From NCBI GenBank assembly GCA_035695065.1, contig DASSEW010000007.1, positions 1-64,000 of the forward strand: 64,000 nt of DNA. The letters are read 5' to 3'. The DNA comes from 66-474 sp035695065. Lineage in GTDB: Bacteria; Pseudomonadota; Gammaproteobacteria; Xanthomonadales; Rhodanobacteraceae. Shown piece after piece: positions 1 through 8,968 of this stretch; position 1 is the first letter of the stretch; every line of letters begins with the position of its first letter. Below the pieces are notes generated by a model, which saw only the letters and a list, made by a program, of their open reading frames with translations, ran no database searches and was not told the origin of the DNA. The position numbers and the translations under genes are program-made.

Positions 1-914
1 ACGCGGTCGATCAGGATGAAACCGGGCTCGGCGTAGTCGTACGTCGAGACCATGATCATGTCCCACAGGTGCCGGGCCTTCAGGTGCCCGTACACCTTGC
101 AGGCGACCAGGCCGTCATCGCGCACGATGTAGTTTTCGTGCACCGGCCATTCGCGCCAGACCACCGCGGACGCGTCGTCGAAATCGAACTCATCCTTCTC
201 CTTGACGTGGATCGGGAAGGTGAGCGGCCAGTCGCCGTCGACTTCCACCGCCTGCATGAAGCCGTCGGTGATCAGCAGGCTGAGGTTGAACTGGCGCAGG
301 CGCCCGTCCTCGCGCTTGGCGCGGATGAATTCGCGCACGTCCGGATGCGAGACGTCGAAGGTCCCCATCTGCGCGCCGCGGCGGCCGCCCGCGCTGGACA
401 CGGTGAAGCACATCTTGTCGTAGATATCCATGAACGACAGCGGGCCCGACGTGTAGGCGCCGGCACCCGAGACATACGCGCCGCGCGGGCGCAAAGTCGA
501 GAATTCATAGCCGATGCCGCAGCCGGCTTTCAGCGTCAGCCCGGCTTCGTGCACCTTTTCGAGAATGTCGTCCATCGAATCGCGCACGGTGCCCGAGACC
601 GTGCAGTTGATCGTGGAGGTCTTGGGCTTGTGCTCGCGCGCGCCGGCATTGGAGGTGATGCGGCCGGCGGGGATCGCCCCGCGGCGCAGCGCCCACAGGA
701 AGCGCTCGTACCAGTGCTCCTGCAGTTCCGGCGTCGCTTCCACTTCCGCCAGCGCGTGCGCGACGCGCTGGTAGGTGTCGTCGATGCTGACGTCCACCGG
801 CGCGCCCTGCTTGGTCTTCAGCCGGTACTTCTTGTCCCAGATGTCGTATGAAGCAGGTTGCAGCGGAATTTCCACCATCATTCTTGCCACATTCTCCGCG
901 CGCACCGTGCTCAT
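1..914 (-). CDS. nrdJ: Adenosylcobalamin-dependent (class II) ribonucleotide reductase, N-terminal part
   Basis: Reading leftward from an ATG at 914-912 gives about 304 codons open to the window edge, so the C-terminal part is missing. The enzyme reduces ribonucleotides to deoxyribonucleotides for DNA synthesis, independent of oxygen, using adenosylcobalamin. Visible family features are the first redox cysteine in TINCTVSGT, the AGCGIGYEFSTLRPRGA segment and the SSAGGRRGAQMGTFDVSHPD stretch typical of the reductase barrel. A GGAGGGG ribosome-binding site stands just upstream of the ATG. Two NrdR-box-like palindromes lie about 210-240 bp upstream, which suggests control by the NrdR repressor. 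The class II assignment comes from overall sequence character; the glycyl or cofactor end is outside the window. Confidence 0.88.
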   Translation of the reverse strand, partial: MSTVRAENVARMMVEIPLQPASYDIWDKKYRLKTKQGAPVDVSIDDTYQRVAHALAEVEATPELQEHWYERFLWALRRGAIPAGRITSNAGAREHKPKTSTINCTVSGTVRDSMDDILEKVHEAGLTLKAGCGIGYEFSTLRPRGAYVSGAGAYTSGPLSFMDIYDKMCFTVSSAGGRRGAQMGTFDVSHPDVREFIRAKREDGRLRQFNLSLLITDGFMQAVEVDGDWPLTFPIHVKEKDEFDFDDASAVVWREWPVHENYIVRDDGLVACKVYGHLKARHLWDMIMVSTYDYAEPGFILIDR

Positions 915-1357
915 CCGTGTCCCCTCCGCTTGCTTGTTCGCCTGTTGGTCTTGCCGCTGGCCTTGCCTGGGTTTCATGTCGTTCGATCCGCGTCCTGCGC
1001 CTGTGACTGCGCGATGCCTGCCCGCATTCCTGCGGCAGCCCTGAAGGAATCCAAAGCCTCGCGGGCGCTGCGCGCCGCTTGCGATTGCCCTGGAATCCCC
1101 ATCCCGCCGTATTGCACCGCAACCCAAGCCTTGGTAAACCCGCGCGAGGTTGAACACAAGATGTTGTGATCGCCGGCCGGAGCGAACATAACCCCGGCCG
1201 GGCCGCGTGTAAAGCTGCGAGCCAGCATTCGGCGTCGCCGCGGGTGTACAACAGGCGTTTGCGCCGAACCGCAGGCGGTCGACGCAGTCCAACACCGGGT
1301 TGCTCCGCCTTCATCGCAGGGCGGATCGCCGTTGCCGCACACCAACGAGGAATCCGC
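915..1357. other. Divergent intergenic region between nrdJ and the HtrA protease
   Basis: This 443-bp gap separates two divergent genes. It holds the two NrdR-box-like palindromes (1122-1169), the nrdJ ribosome-binding site (about 915-925) and, at its right end, the GAGGAA ribosome-binding site for the HtrA gene. I looked for a cobalamin riboswitch, which would be plausible for a B12-dependent enzyme, and saw no convincing B12-box. No other gene with a good start is seen; open frames here are overlaps of the flanking genes. Confidence 0.6.
1122..1169. promoter_or_regulatory. Tandem NrdR-box-like palindromes upstream of nrdJ
   Basis: Positions 1154-1169 read ACACAAGATGTTGTGA. This matches the published NrdR consensus (acaCwAtATaTwGtgt) at 13 of 16 positions, with the CACAA/TTGTG arms fully symmetrical. 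A second, weaker palindrome with CCAAG/CTTGG arms is centred at 1129, about 32 bp away, or close to three helical turns, the usual spacing of paired NrdR boxes. The strong box is well supported; the second is inferred mainly from spacing and symmetry. Confidence 0.65.
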
Positions 1358-2743
1358 ATGCCGACCATCCGTTCGCGCCGTTCCCTGATCCTGATCCTGC
1401 TGCTCGCGCTCGCCGCGGCCTTCGCGCTCGCTGCCTGCGGCAATGCCGGCACCCTGCCACCTTCGGTCAACGGGCAGCCGCTGCCGTCCCTGGCGCCGAT
1501 GCTGAGCAAGGTCTCGCCGGCGGTGGTGAACATTTCCTCGACCACGCACCGGCGCGTGGTCGATCCGTTCTTCTCCGATCCGATCATGCGGCAGTTCTTC
1601 GGCATGCCGAACCTGCCTTCGCGCGAACAGGTCGAGCAGTCGCTGGGCTCGGGCGTGATCGTGGACGCCGACAAGGGCTACATCCTCACCAACAACCACG
1701 TGGTCGCGGGCGCGGACGACATCCGCGTGACGCTCACCGACGGGCGCAATTTCAAGGCCAAGCTGATCGGTGCCGATCCCGCCACCGACATCGCGGTGAT
1801 CCAGATCCCAGCGCAGAAGCTCACCGCGCTGCCGATCGCCGATTCGAAGAAACTGCGGGTCGGTGATTTCGTGGTGGCGATCGGCGATCCGTTCGGGCTC
1901 GGCCAGTCGGCAACATCCGGCATCATCTCCGGCCTGCAGCGGCAGGACCTGCGCAGCAACGGCTACCAGAACTACATCCAGACCGACGCCTCGATCAATC
2001 CTGGCAATTCCGGCGGCGCACTGGTGAACCTCGCCGGCGAACTGGTCGGCATCAACTCGATGATCTATTCGCCGTCGGGCGCGAGCGCCGGGCTGGGCTT
2101 CGCGATTCCGTCCGACCTCGCCGTCTCGGTGATGCAGCAGCTGATCAAGAACGGCCACGTCAGCCGCGGCAGCCTCGGCGTGGAAGCGCAGGATCTCACC
2201 CCGCAGGTCGCGGCGGCGCTCGGCACCAGCGCGCGCAGCGGCGCGTTGATCACCGACGTGACGCCCGGCTCGCCCGCCGCCAAGGCCGGGCTGAAACCCG
2301 GCGACCTGGTGGTCGCGGTGGATGGCAAGCCGATCGACAACGCGCAGGACCTGCGCAATGCGCAGGGCCTGAAGCCGCTCGGCACCACGCTGCAGCTGGA
2401 GATCGAGCGCGGCAGCAAGCGCATGGCGGTGAGCGCGACGCTGGCGGCGGACGCCAACACGCTGGCCGGCGCCTCGCTGGATCCGCGGCTCGCGGGCGCA
2501 TCGTTCGTGGAGCTGCCGGGCAGCCTGCGCCAGCAGGGCGCGAGCGGCGTGGGGATCAGCGACGTGGATGCGAACAGTCGCGCCGCGCAGCAGGGCCTGC
2601 AGTCGGGCGACATCGTGGTCGGCGTCAACAACACCGCCACGCCGAACCTCGCGACTCTGCGTCGCGTGCTGGCGGCGCATCCGAAACGGCTGCTGCTGGT
2701 GATCGTGCGCGGGGGCCAGATCGCGCAGTTGCCGATCCAGTGA
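1358..2743 (+). CDS. degQ: Do/HtrA-family periplasmic serine endopeptidase
   Basis: A 461-residue DegP/DegQ-type protease that degrades or refolds misfolded periplasmic proteins. The catalytic triad is visible as His114 (TNNHVV), Asp144 (ATDIAV) and Ser218 (GNSGGAL), followed by two PDZ domains (about 235-335 and 365-460). The mature N-terminus (PSLAPMLSKVSPAVVNIS) resembles DegQ more than DegP, and the long Q-linker of DegP is absent. The signal segment ends LAAC at Cys27, a possible lipobox, so it may be a membrane-anchored lipoprotein. I chose ATG 1358 over upstream alternatives because GAGGAA precedes it and the hydrophobic signal starts there. Confidence 0.9.
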   Translation: MPTIRSRRSLILILLLALAAAFALAACGNAGTLPPSVNGQPLPSLAPMLSKVSPAVVNISSTTHRRVVDPFFSDPIMRQFFGMPNLPSREQVEQSLGSGVIVDADKGYILTNNHVVAGADDIRVTLTDGRNFKAKLIGADPATDIAVIQIPAQKLTALPIADSKKLRVGDFVVAIGDPFGLGQSATSGIISGLQRQDLRSNGYQNYIQTDASINPGNSGGALVNLAGELVGINSMIYSPSGASAGLGFAIPSDLAVSVMQQLIKNGHVSRGSLGVEAQDLTPQVAAALGTSARSGALITDVTPGSPAAKAGLKPGDLVVAVDGKPIDNAQDLRNAQGLKPLGTTLQLEIERGSKRMAVSATLAADANTLAGASLDPRLAGASFVELPGSLRQQGASGVGISDVDANSRAAQQGLQSGDIVVGVNNTATPNLATLRRVLAAHPKRLLLVIVRGGQIAQLPIQ

Positions 2744-2753
2744 ATGCAGGCGT

Positions 2754-2785
2754 GCGCCGGATGTGTGCTGCATCACATCCGGCGC
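2754..2785. terminator. 12-bp perfect hairpin after degQ
   Basis: GCGCCGGATGTG (2754-2765) pairs perfectly with CACATCCGGCGC (2774-2785) around an 8-nt loop, starting 10 bp after the degQ stop codon. It lacks a T-run, so factor-independent termination is uncertain; it may protect the mRNA 3' end instead. Confidence 0.45.
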
Positions 2786-2886
2786 GCGCCCCCGGAAAAC
2801 TGCGCAGGCTTTCACGCGCAAGGAAGCGCAGCAGGTGATAATCGCGCTGCTCGCACGAGCGATCACAACGTAACGGAAGCCCCTGC

Positions 2887-4245
2887 ATGACCCTGCGTCC
2901 CCTGTCCGTGTTCTTTTCCGCCGCGCTGCTGTGTCTCGGCGCGGCCTGCAATCCCGCCTTCGCCAAGAGCAGCCACAAGAAATCCAGCCATCGCTCCGAA
3001 TCCAGCGGCCCGCCGCTGGTGATCCGCGGCGACATCGTGACCTCGCACGGGCTGGTGGATTCGATCGCGGAAGCCTGGGAGGACGCCGGCAAGGGCCGCA
3101 TCGAGGTGCAGCCGTTCAACACCGTGTCGGGCATCGACGCGGCGCTCAGCGGCAGCGCCGATATCGCCGCGAGCGCGCGCCCCGGCTTTCCCGGCCGCGC
3201 CCAGGAAGCGGGCCTGAACTTCACGCCGGTGGCGTGGGACGCGCTGGTGATGATCACCTCGCCGGACAACCGGATCGGCAGCATCACGCTCAAGCAGCTG
3301 CACGACATCTATTGGGGCAAGATCACCAACTGGAGCGAACTCGGCGGCAAGGACGAGCCGATCGACCTCTACACCATCGCAAGTCCGCTGGACGGTGCCG
3401 AATACAGCCTGCGCCGGCTGCTGTTCGGCCGCGGTAACGCCCCGATCGTGATGCCGCGTTCCTACATCAACGTGGACACGCTGGAACAAGGCATCGCGCT
3501 GGATCCGAAATCGCTCGGGCTGTCCACGCTCTCGCGCGTGCACGACAACAAGGCGGTGCGGATCATCCCGGTCGAAGGCGTGACGCCTTCGCTCGCGACC
3601 GTCGCCGACGGCAGCTATCCGCTCTACACGGCGATCTATCTCGCTTCCAGCCCCTCGAATCCGCACGCGGCGGAAATCGCGCAGTTCATGGATTACCTCG
3701 CCGGCAGCGAAGCGCAGAAGCTGATGCGCGAGCACGACCTGCTGCCTTATGCCGATGCGCCCGCGTTACTGTCGCCGGATCAGCAGCTCGCATCCGTGAC
3801 CGCGAAGATGGTGAGTGAAGGCCTGCCGGCCTCGCAGGAGACCCATGCCGAAGTCGCGGCCGCAGCCGCGCCGATCACGCCGCCGCCGCCGGCCTCCGTC
3901 GCGCTGCCCACAGCGACCACCCCGCCCGCGCATATCGCGCAGGCCGCGGATGTCGCCGACGCCAAGGTCACTTCCTCGGCGCGCACGCCGAAGGATCCGG
4001 GCGTGAAGCACGCCGAAGCGATCGCGCCGTCCAATCCGGTGGTGATTTCTTCCGGCGGCACGGTGACGCCGGTGGCTTCAGTGCTCGATCCGAACCGGCC
4101 GCAGAGTTACACGGTGGACAAAGGCGATACACTCTCGAGCATTGCGCGCAAGTATTCGGTGACCGTCGCCGACTTGCGCAAATGGAATGACTTGAAGAAC
4201 GACATCCTGCGCGTGGGCCAGGTGCTGCAATTGAGAGCGAACTGA
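2887..4245 (+). CDS. PstS-like phosphate-binding domain fused to a C-terminal LysM
   Basis: A 452-residue exported protein. Residues 1-26 form a signal peptide ending around PAFAKS. Residues about 45-300 resemble the PstS/PBP-like type II substrate-binding fold: VIRGDIVTSHGLVDSIAEAW, then GIDAALSGSADIAASARP, then LKQLHDIYWGKITNWSELGG, the standard PstS landmarks. A Pro/Ala-rich linker (about 315-400) leads to one LysM domain (SYTVDKGDTLSSIARKYSV) at residues 408-451, which binds peptidoglycan. No pstCAB genes are nearby, so it is probably not a normal transporter subunit; it may hold a ligand-binding domain at the cell wall. Its TGA overlaps the next ATG by one base (TGATG), suggesting translational coupling to the aminopeptidase. 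Confidence 0.8.
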   Translation: MTLRPLSVFFSAALLCLGAACNPAFAKSSHKKSSHRSESSGPPLVIRGDIVTSHGLVDSIAEAWEDAGKGRIEVQPFNTVSGIDAALSGSADIAASARPGFPGRAQEAGLNFTPVAWDALVMITSPDNRIGSITLKQLHDIYWGKITNWSELGGKDEPIDLYTIASPLDGAEYSLRRLLFGRGNAPIVMPRSYINVDTLEQGIALDPKSLGLSTLSRVHDNKAVRIIPVEGVTPSLATVADGSYPLYTAIYLASSPSNPHAAEIAQFMDYLAGSEAQKLMREHDLLPYADAPALLSPDQQLASVTAKMVSEGLPASQETHAEVAAAAAPITPPPPASVALPTATTPPAHIAQAADVADAKVTSSARTPKDPGVKHAEAIAPSNPVVISSGGTVTPVASVLDPNRPQSYTVDKGDTLSSIARKYSVTVADLRKWNDLKNDILRVGQVLQLRAN

Positions 4246-5615
4246 TGCGGGGATTGGCCGAGCTCGCACGCGGAACCCGCGCGCTGCCGCTGGAGGCGAT
4301 CGATCGCGTGCATTGGCCGGCGCGCGCGAAGAAGCTTTCGGCGCGCGAGCGGCGCTGGGCGCAGGCCTGCGGTTTCGAGGCCCGGCCCGGCACGTTCTGC
4401 CTGTTACCCGATGCACGCGGCGCCGTCGCACGCGTGCTGGCCGGCGTCGATGCCAGTGCGCCAATGTTCGCGCTGGGCGCTTTACCCTCGCTGCTGCCCG
4501 CGGGCGATTACCGGCTGGACAACGACCTGATTCCCGCAGCAGCCGCCGCGCTGGGCTGGGCGCTGGGTGCGTATCGCTTCACGCGTTACGTCGCCGAACC
4601 ACCCGCGCCGCCGCGGCTGTGCCTGCCGAAGGAAACGCTGGATACGATCGCGCCGCTGGTGCAGGCGATCAGCCAGGTGCGCGACCTGGTCAATACACCC
4701 ACCGAAGACCTCGGCCCCGCGCAACTGTGCGATGCCGTCCGCGAACTCGCGCGCGAGCATCGCGCGAAGTTCCGCGAGTGGAGCGGCGATGAACTGCTGC
4801 GCGCCGGCTTCCCGACCGTGCACGCCGTGGGCCGTGCCAGCACGCAGGCGCCGCGCGTGGCGGAGCTGCGCTGGGGCAAGGCTTCCGATCCGCTGCTGGC
4901 GCTGGTCGGCAAGGGCGTGTGTTTCGATTCCGGCGGCCTGAGCATCAAGAGCGCCGACGGCATGCGCTGGATGAAGAAAGACATGGGCGGCGCCGCGCAT
5001 GCGATCGCGCTGGCGCGGCTGGTGATGGCGGCGAAACTGCCGGTGCGGCTGCTGCTGGTCATCCCCGCGGTGGACAACGCGATTTCCGGCAACGCATTCA
5101 AGCCGGGCGAAGTGATCCGCACGCGCGCCGGCGTCACGGTGGAGGTGGACAACACCGACGCCGAAGGCCGCCTGATCCTTTGCGACGCGCTCGCCGCCTG
5201 CGTGGAGGAGCAGCCCGACCTGCTGATCGATTTCGCCACGCTCACCGGCGCGGCGCGGGTGGCGCTGGGGCCGGAACTGCCGGCGCTGTTCGCCAACGAC
5301 GACGCCAGCGCGGAAGCCCTGCTGGCATCCTCGCGCGCGCAGCACGATCCGCTGTGGCGGCTGCCGTTGTGGCATCCCTACCGCACGATGCTGGCCTCGC
5401 ACATCGCCGACCTGGTCAATACCGGCTCGTCGCGGCATGCCGGCGCGATCACCGCGGCGCTGTATCTCGAACGCTTCGTGCCCGCCACGATTCCGTGGTT
5501 GCACGTGGACGTGTATGCATGGAACGACCACGACCGCCCGGGTCATCCGCGCGGCGGAGAGGCGCAGGGCCTGCGCGCGTTCTTCGCGTTCCTGCGGGAT
5601 CGCTACGCGGGTTGA
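4245..5615 (+). CDS. pepB: M17 leucyl aminopeptidase family protein
   Basis: A 456-residue cytosolic metallo-aminopeptidase that releases N-terminal residues from peptides using two divalent metals. The M17 signature NTDAEGR is at residues 303-309. Other ligand and catalytic positions are visible as Lys223 (VGKG), Asp228 (FDSGG), Lys235 (SIK) and Asp246 (KKDMGG). The length fits the shorter PepB-like branch rather than PepA (about 500). Its ATG overlaps the preceding stop by one base, so the two genes are probably co-translated. A strong hairpin terminator follows at 5681-5717. The symbol is by similarity of size and motif; it could also be called a generic leucyl aminopeptidase. Confidence 0.85.
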   Translation: MRGLAELARGTRALPLEAIDRVHWPARAKKLSARERRWAQACGFEARPGTFCLLPDARGAVARVLAGVDASAPMFALGALPSLLPAGDYRLDNDLIPAAAAALGWALGAYRFTRYVAEPPAPPRLCLPKETLDTIAPLVQAISQVRDLVNTPTEDLGPAQLCDAVRELAREHRAKFREWSGDELLRAGFPTVHAVGRASTQAPRVAELRWGKASDPLLALVGKGVCFDSGGLSIKSADGMRWMKKDMGGAAHAIALARLVMAAKLPVRLLLVIPAVDNAISGNAFKPGEVIRTRAGVTVEVDNTDAEGRLILCDALAACVEEQPDLLIDFATLTGAARVALGPELPALFANDDASAEALLASSRAQHDPLWRLPLWHPYRTMLASHIADLVNTGSSRHAGAITAALYLERFVPATIPWLHVDVYAWNDHDRPGHPRGGEAQGLRAFFAFLRDRYAG

Positions 5616-5680
5616 TCAAGACGGCGGGATTCGCTGTTGCTCCTCCCGCATTGCGCCAGCCACGCGGACCCGCAAGCGAA

Positions 5681-5717
5681 AGAACGAAAAGGCCCGCGAT
5701 GCGGGCCTTTTCGTTCT
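5681..5717. terminator. Bidirectional terminator between pepB and prc
   Basis: A 17-bp perfect stem (5681-5697 with 5701-5717) has a 3-nt loop. The core GGCCCGC/GCGGGCC is flanked by AAAA on one side and TTTT on the other, so it can act as a factor-independent terminator on both strands. It sits between the convergent pepB and prc genes. Confidence 0.92.
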
Positions 5718-5740
5718 GCCGGGACGACGACATCCTGCCG

Positions 5741-7963
5741 TCAGTTCGAATCCGCCACGCCGTTCAACGCGCCCTTGTAGGGCAGCACTTCGGCGGCGAG
5801 CTTGGTGTTGCCGCGGATCAGGTCGACCTCGTCGGCGAGGATGTGCGCGGTCTCGTCGAGCTCGGTGTCCTTGGCGTTCTTGGCTGCCTTCTCGCGCGCG
5901 ATGTCGGCCTTGATGTTGCGCTCGCCCGGTTGCAGTCCGTCGTCGGGACGCAGGTTGGCGGCCGAGGCATCGCCCAGCGCGGCGCGGCGCGCCTTGAACG
6001 CGGCTTCCTGCGCGTCGAGTTTCTTGCGCTCGGCATCACGCACCGCGTAATCCAGCGACACGGTCTTCTGGTCGTGCAGCTTGCGCGCGGCGGCCAGTTC
6101 ATCCAGCAGCAACTGCCACGACGGATCCTTGGCGGCGCGCTGGTCGTGCATCTGCGTGAGCTGCGGTACAAGCGGCTTGAGGTTCGCGACCGGCTTGTAG
6201 GTGGCCGGCGCGATCTGCGTCCACGGCAGCGCATTGTCGTAGGAGGACTCGCCGAAATCGGCGAAGTCCACGCTATGCGGGAACTGGATGTCCGGCGTGA
6301 CGCCGTGCAATTGGGTGGAGCCGCCGTTGATGCGGAAGAACTCGGCGATGGTCATCTTCAACTCGCCGAAGGTCGGCTTCTCGTTCTGCGCGAGCTGGTC
6401 GAGGTCGGTGAGGTTCTGCACCGTGCCCTTGCCGAAGGTCTGTTCGCCGATGATCACGCCGCGGCCGTAGTCCTGGATCGCCGCGGCGAAGATCTCCGTG
6501 GCCGAAGCCGAGCCGCGATTGACCAGCACCGCCAGCGGGCCGCTCCAGACCATGCCGGCATCGGTGTCCTTCTGTTCCTCGACATGGCCGCGCGCATCGC
6601 GCACCTGCACCACCGGCCCGGTGTTGATGAACAGGCCGGTGAGCTCGGTGGCTTCCGCCAGCGAACCGCCGCCGTTGTTGCGCACGTCCATCACCACGCC
6701 GTCCACCTTGTCGGCCTTCAGCTCGCCCAGCAGCTTGGCGACGTCACGGGTGGCGCTCTTGTAATCGGGATCGCCGCGACGGCGCGCGTCGAAATCTTCA
6801 TAGAAGGTCGGCAGCGTGATCACGCCGATGCGATGGGTGACGCCGCCGTCCTTGACCGTGATGATGGATTTCTTGGCGGCCTGCTCGGCAATGGTCACCT
6901 TCTTGCGCACCAGCGTGACCACCACGTGCTTGGCGTCCTGGCCGCCATTGCCGGGCACCACTTCCAGCCGCACCGTGCTGCCCTTGGGACCGCGGATCTT
7001 GTCCACGACGTCGTCGATGCGCCAGCCGACCACGTCGGTGATCGGCCCGCACGCGCCCTGGCCGACGCCGACGATCTTGTCGCCGACTTCCAGCTTGCCG
7101 GAACTGGAAGCGGGGCCGCCCGGCACCATCTCGCGGATCAGCGTGTAGTCCTCGTGCTGTTCCAGCACCGCGCCGATGCCGTCCAGCGACAGCTTCATCG
7201 CGATGTCGAAGTTGGCGGAGGCGCGCGGCCCGAAATAATTGCTGTGCGGGTCGATCGCCATCGCGTACGAATTCATGAACGTCTGGAACACGTCCTGCGA
7301 ATCGAGCTGGTGCACGCGGTCGAGGAAATTGGTGTAGCGCTTGGACAGCGTCTTGCGGATCTCGTCGTCGCTCTGCCCGGCCAGCTTCAGGCGGATCCAG
7401 TCGTTCTTGACGCGCTTGCGCCAGACGTCGTTCAGCGCGGCCGTGTCCTTGGCCCACGGCGCCTTGTCCCGGTCGGGCTGGTAGCTTTCCTCGACGTCGA
7501 GATTGAAGCCCTTCTTCAGTTCGTCCAGCGCGAACTGCGTGCGCTCGCCGGCGCGCTTTTCATACAGGTTGAAGATGGCGAACGGGATGGTCAGGTTGCC
7601 GTTCCAGATCGCGTCGTCCAGCTTGGTGCGATCGGGGCCGAAATGATCGATGTCGGCCTGGGTGAAGAACAGCCGGTCGCCGTCCAGCGCGTCGAAGTAG
7701 CCCTTGAAGATCTTGCGCGACATCGCGTCGTCGAGCGGCAGCGCCTCGTAGTGGAAGCGCGTCAGCAGGCGCGCGGCGAGGATGCCTGCCTCGGCCTGGT
7801 CGGCGGTCGGTTTCAGCACCGGCGCCTGGGTGATGACGTCGGCGGGCGGCGGCGGCGTGGTCGCGGCGGAGCTGGCCGCGGTGGCCGGGCAGGACTCGTC
7901 CGCATGCGCCGCGCCCAATCCGCTCAGGCACAGCATCACAATCAAAAGGAGGCGCTTGGTCAT
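5741..7963 (-). CDS. prc: Tail-specific (C-terminal processing) protease
   Basis: A 740-residue S41-family periplasmic protease that trims or degrades proteins from their C-termini. It has a signal peptide (residues 1-21, ending AHADES), a tail-specific protease N-terminal region, a PDZ domain (about 245-330, GIGAVLEQHEDYTLIREMVP) and the peptidase core. The nucleophile Ser lies in NRGSASATE and the general base Lys in TFGKGTVQ. A C-terminal DUF3340-like coiled region (KTVSLDYAVRDAERKKLDAQ) follows. It is somewhat longer than E. coli Prc (682). It is followed by the bidirectional terminator at 5681-5717; lipA ends 18 bp upstream of its start on the same strand. Confidence 0.94.
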   Translation of the reverse strand: MTKRLLLIVMLCLSGLGAAHADESCPATAASSAATTPPPPADVITQAPVLKPTADQAEAGILAARLLTRFHYEALPLDDAMSRKIFKGYFDALDGDRLFFTQADIDHFGPDRTKLDDAIWNGNLTIPFAIFNLYEKRAGERTQFALDELKKGFNLDVEESYQPDRDKAPWAKDTAALNDVWRKRVKNDWIRLKLAGQSDDEIRKTLSKRYTNFLDRVHQLDSQDVFQTFMNSYAMAIDPHSNYFGPRASANFDIAMKLSLDGIGAVLEQHEDYTLIREMVPGGPASSSGKLEVGDKIVGVGQGACGPITDVVGWRIDDVVDKIRGPKGSTVRLEVVPGNGGQDAKHVVVTLVRKKVTIAEQAAKKSIITVKDGGVTHRIGVITLPTFYEDFDARRRGDPDYKSATRDVAKLLGELKADKVDGVVMDVRNNGGGSLAEATELTGLFINTGPVVQVRDARGHVEEQKDTDAGMVWSGPLAVLVNRGSASATEIFAAAIQDYGRGVIIGEQTFGKGTVQNLTDLDQLAQNEKPTFGELKMTIAEFFRINGGSTQLHGVTPDIQFPHSVDFADFGESSYDNALPWTQIAPATYKPVANLKPLVPQLTQMHDQRAAKDPSWQLLLDELAAARKLHDQKTVSLDYAVRDAERKKLDAQEAAFKARRAALGDASAANLRPDDGLQPGERNIKADIAREKAAKNAKDTELDETAHILADEVDLIRGNTKLAAEVLPYKGALNGVADSN

Positions 7964-7981
7964 GATTCTCTCTGGGAAAAC

Positions 7982-8968
7982 TTACGCGACTTCCACGAAA
8001 CCCGCTTCGTGTGCCTGTTGGTCGGCATGATAGGAGGAACGCACCAGCGGACCGGACGCAACGTGGGTAAAGCCCATCGCCATGCCGGCATCGCGCAATT
8101 CGTCGAATTCCTGCGGCGTCCAGTAGCGCAGCACCGGATGGTGGTGCGGCGAGGGTTGCAGATACTGGCCGATCGTAATCATGTCCACGTCATGCGCGCG
8201 TAAATCGCGCAAGGCCCCGAGCACCTGCTCCTTCGTCTCGCCCAGGCCCAGCATGATGCCGGACTTGGTCGGGATGTCGGCGTGGCGCGCCTTGAATTCG
8301 CGCAGCAGTTGCAGCGACCAGTCGTAGTCGGCGCCGGGGCGCACTTCGCGATACAGCTCGCGCACGGTTTCCAGATTGTGGTTGAACACGTCCGGGGGAT
8401 CGCCCGCGAGCGCTTCCAGCGCGCGCTCCACGCGGCCCTTGCCGCGGAAGTCGGGGGTGAGGATTTCGATCTTCAGCTTCGGGCTTTCCTGCCGCGCCAT
8501 GCGGATGCAGGCGGCGAAATGCGCCGCGCCGCCGTCGCGCAAATCATCGCGGTCCACCGAGGTGATCACGACATAGCGCAGGCCCATGTCGCGGATGGTG
8601 TGCGCCAGCCGGATCGGTTCCAGCGGATCGGGCGGTTTGGGCCGGCCGTGCGCGACGTCGCAGAACGAGCAACGGCGCGTGCAGACCTCGCCCAGGATCA
8701 TGAAGGTCGCGGTGCCCTTGCTGAAGCATTCGTGGATGTTCGGGCAGGAGGCTTCTTCGCAGACCGTGACCAGCGCGTTCGCGCGCAGCTTCGCCTTCAA
8801 CTGCTGCACGGCGTTGCCCTGCGGCAGTCGCACGCGAATCCACGAAGGCTTGCGCAGCGTCGGGGCGTCGGCGTCGAACTGCGCGCGGTTGCGCGCGATC
8901 TTGTCCTCGCCCGCGAGCTTCTCGCCGGCAACGATGATGGGGATGCGTGTGGAAGTGGATTCGCTCAT
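7982..8968 (-). CDS. lipA: Lipoyl synthase
   Basis: A 328-residue radical-SAM enzyme that inserts two sulfur atoms into protein-bound octanoyl chains to make the lipoyl cofactor. The SAM-cluster motif is C96-x3-C100-x2-C103 (CTRRCSFC). The auxiliary, sacrificial cluster uses Cys70, Cys75 and Cys81 (CEEASCPNIHEC). The start ATG at 8968 overlaps the lipB stop (ATGA), so the two lipoate genes are coupled. Its products are needed by the lipoyl domains of aceF and lpdA, found in the same window. Confidence 0.96.
   Translation of the reverse strand: MSESTSTRIPIIVAGEKLAGEDKIARNRAQFDADAPTLRKPSWIRVRLPQGNAVQQLKAKLRANALVTVCEEASCPNIHECFSKGTATFMILGEVCTRRCSFCDVAHGRPKPPDPLEPIRLAHTIRDMGLRYVVITSVDRDDLRDGGAAHFAACIRMARQESPKLKIEILTPDFRGKGRVERALEALAGDPPDVFNHNLETVRELYREVRPGADYDWSLQLLREFKARHADIPTKSGIMLGLGETKEQVLGALRDLRAHDVDMITIGQYLQPSPHHHPVLRYWTPQEFDELRDAGMAMGFTHVASGPLVRSSYHADQQAHEAGFVEVA

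Noticed and set aside
915..1357. A cobalamin riboswitch before the B12-dependent reductase gene.
   Set aside because: No B12-box or characteristic stem arrangement could be found; NrdR boxes give a better explanation for regulation.
4919..8203. A 1094-codon plus-strand open frame across pepB, the terminator and prc.
   Set aside because: It runs through a clear terminator and is antisense to prc; its translation has no domain structure.
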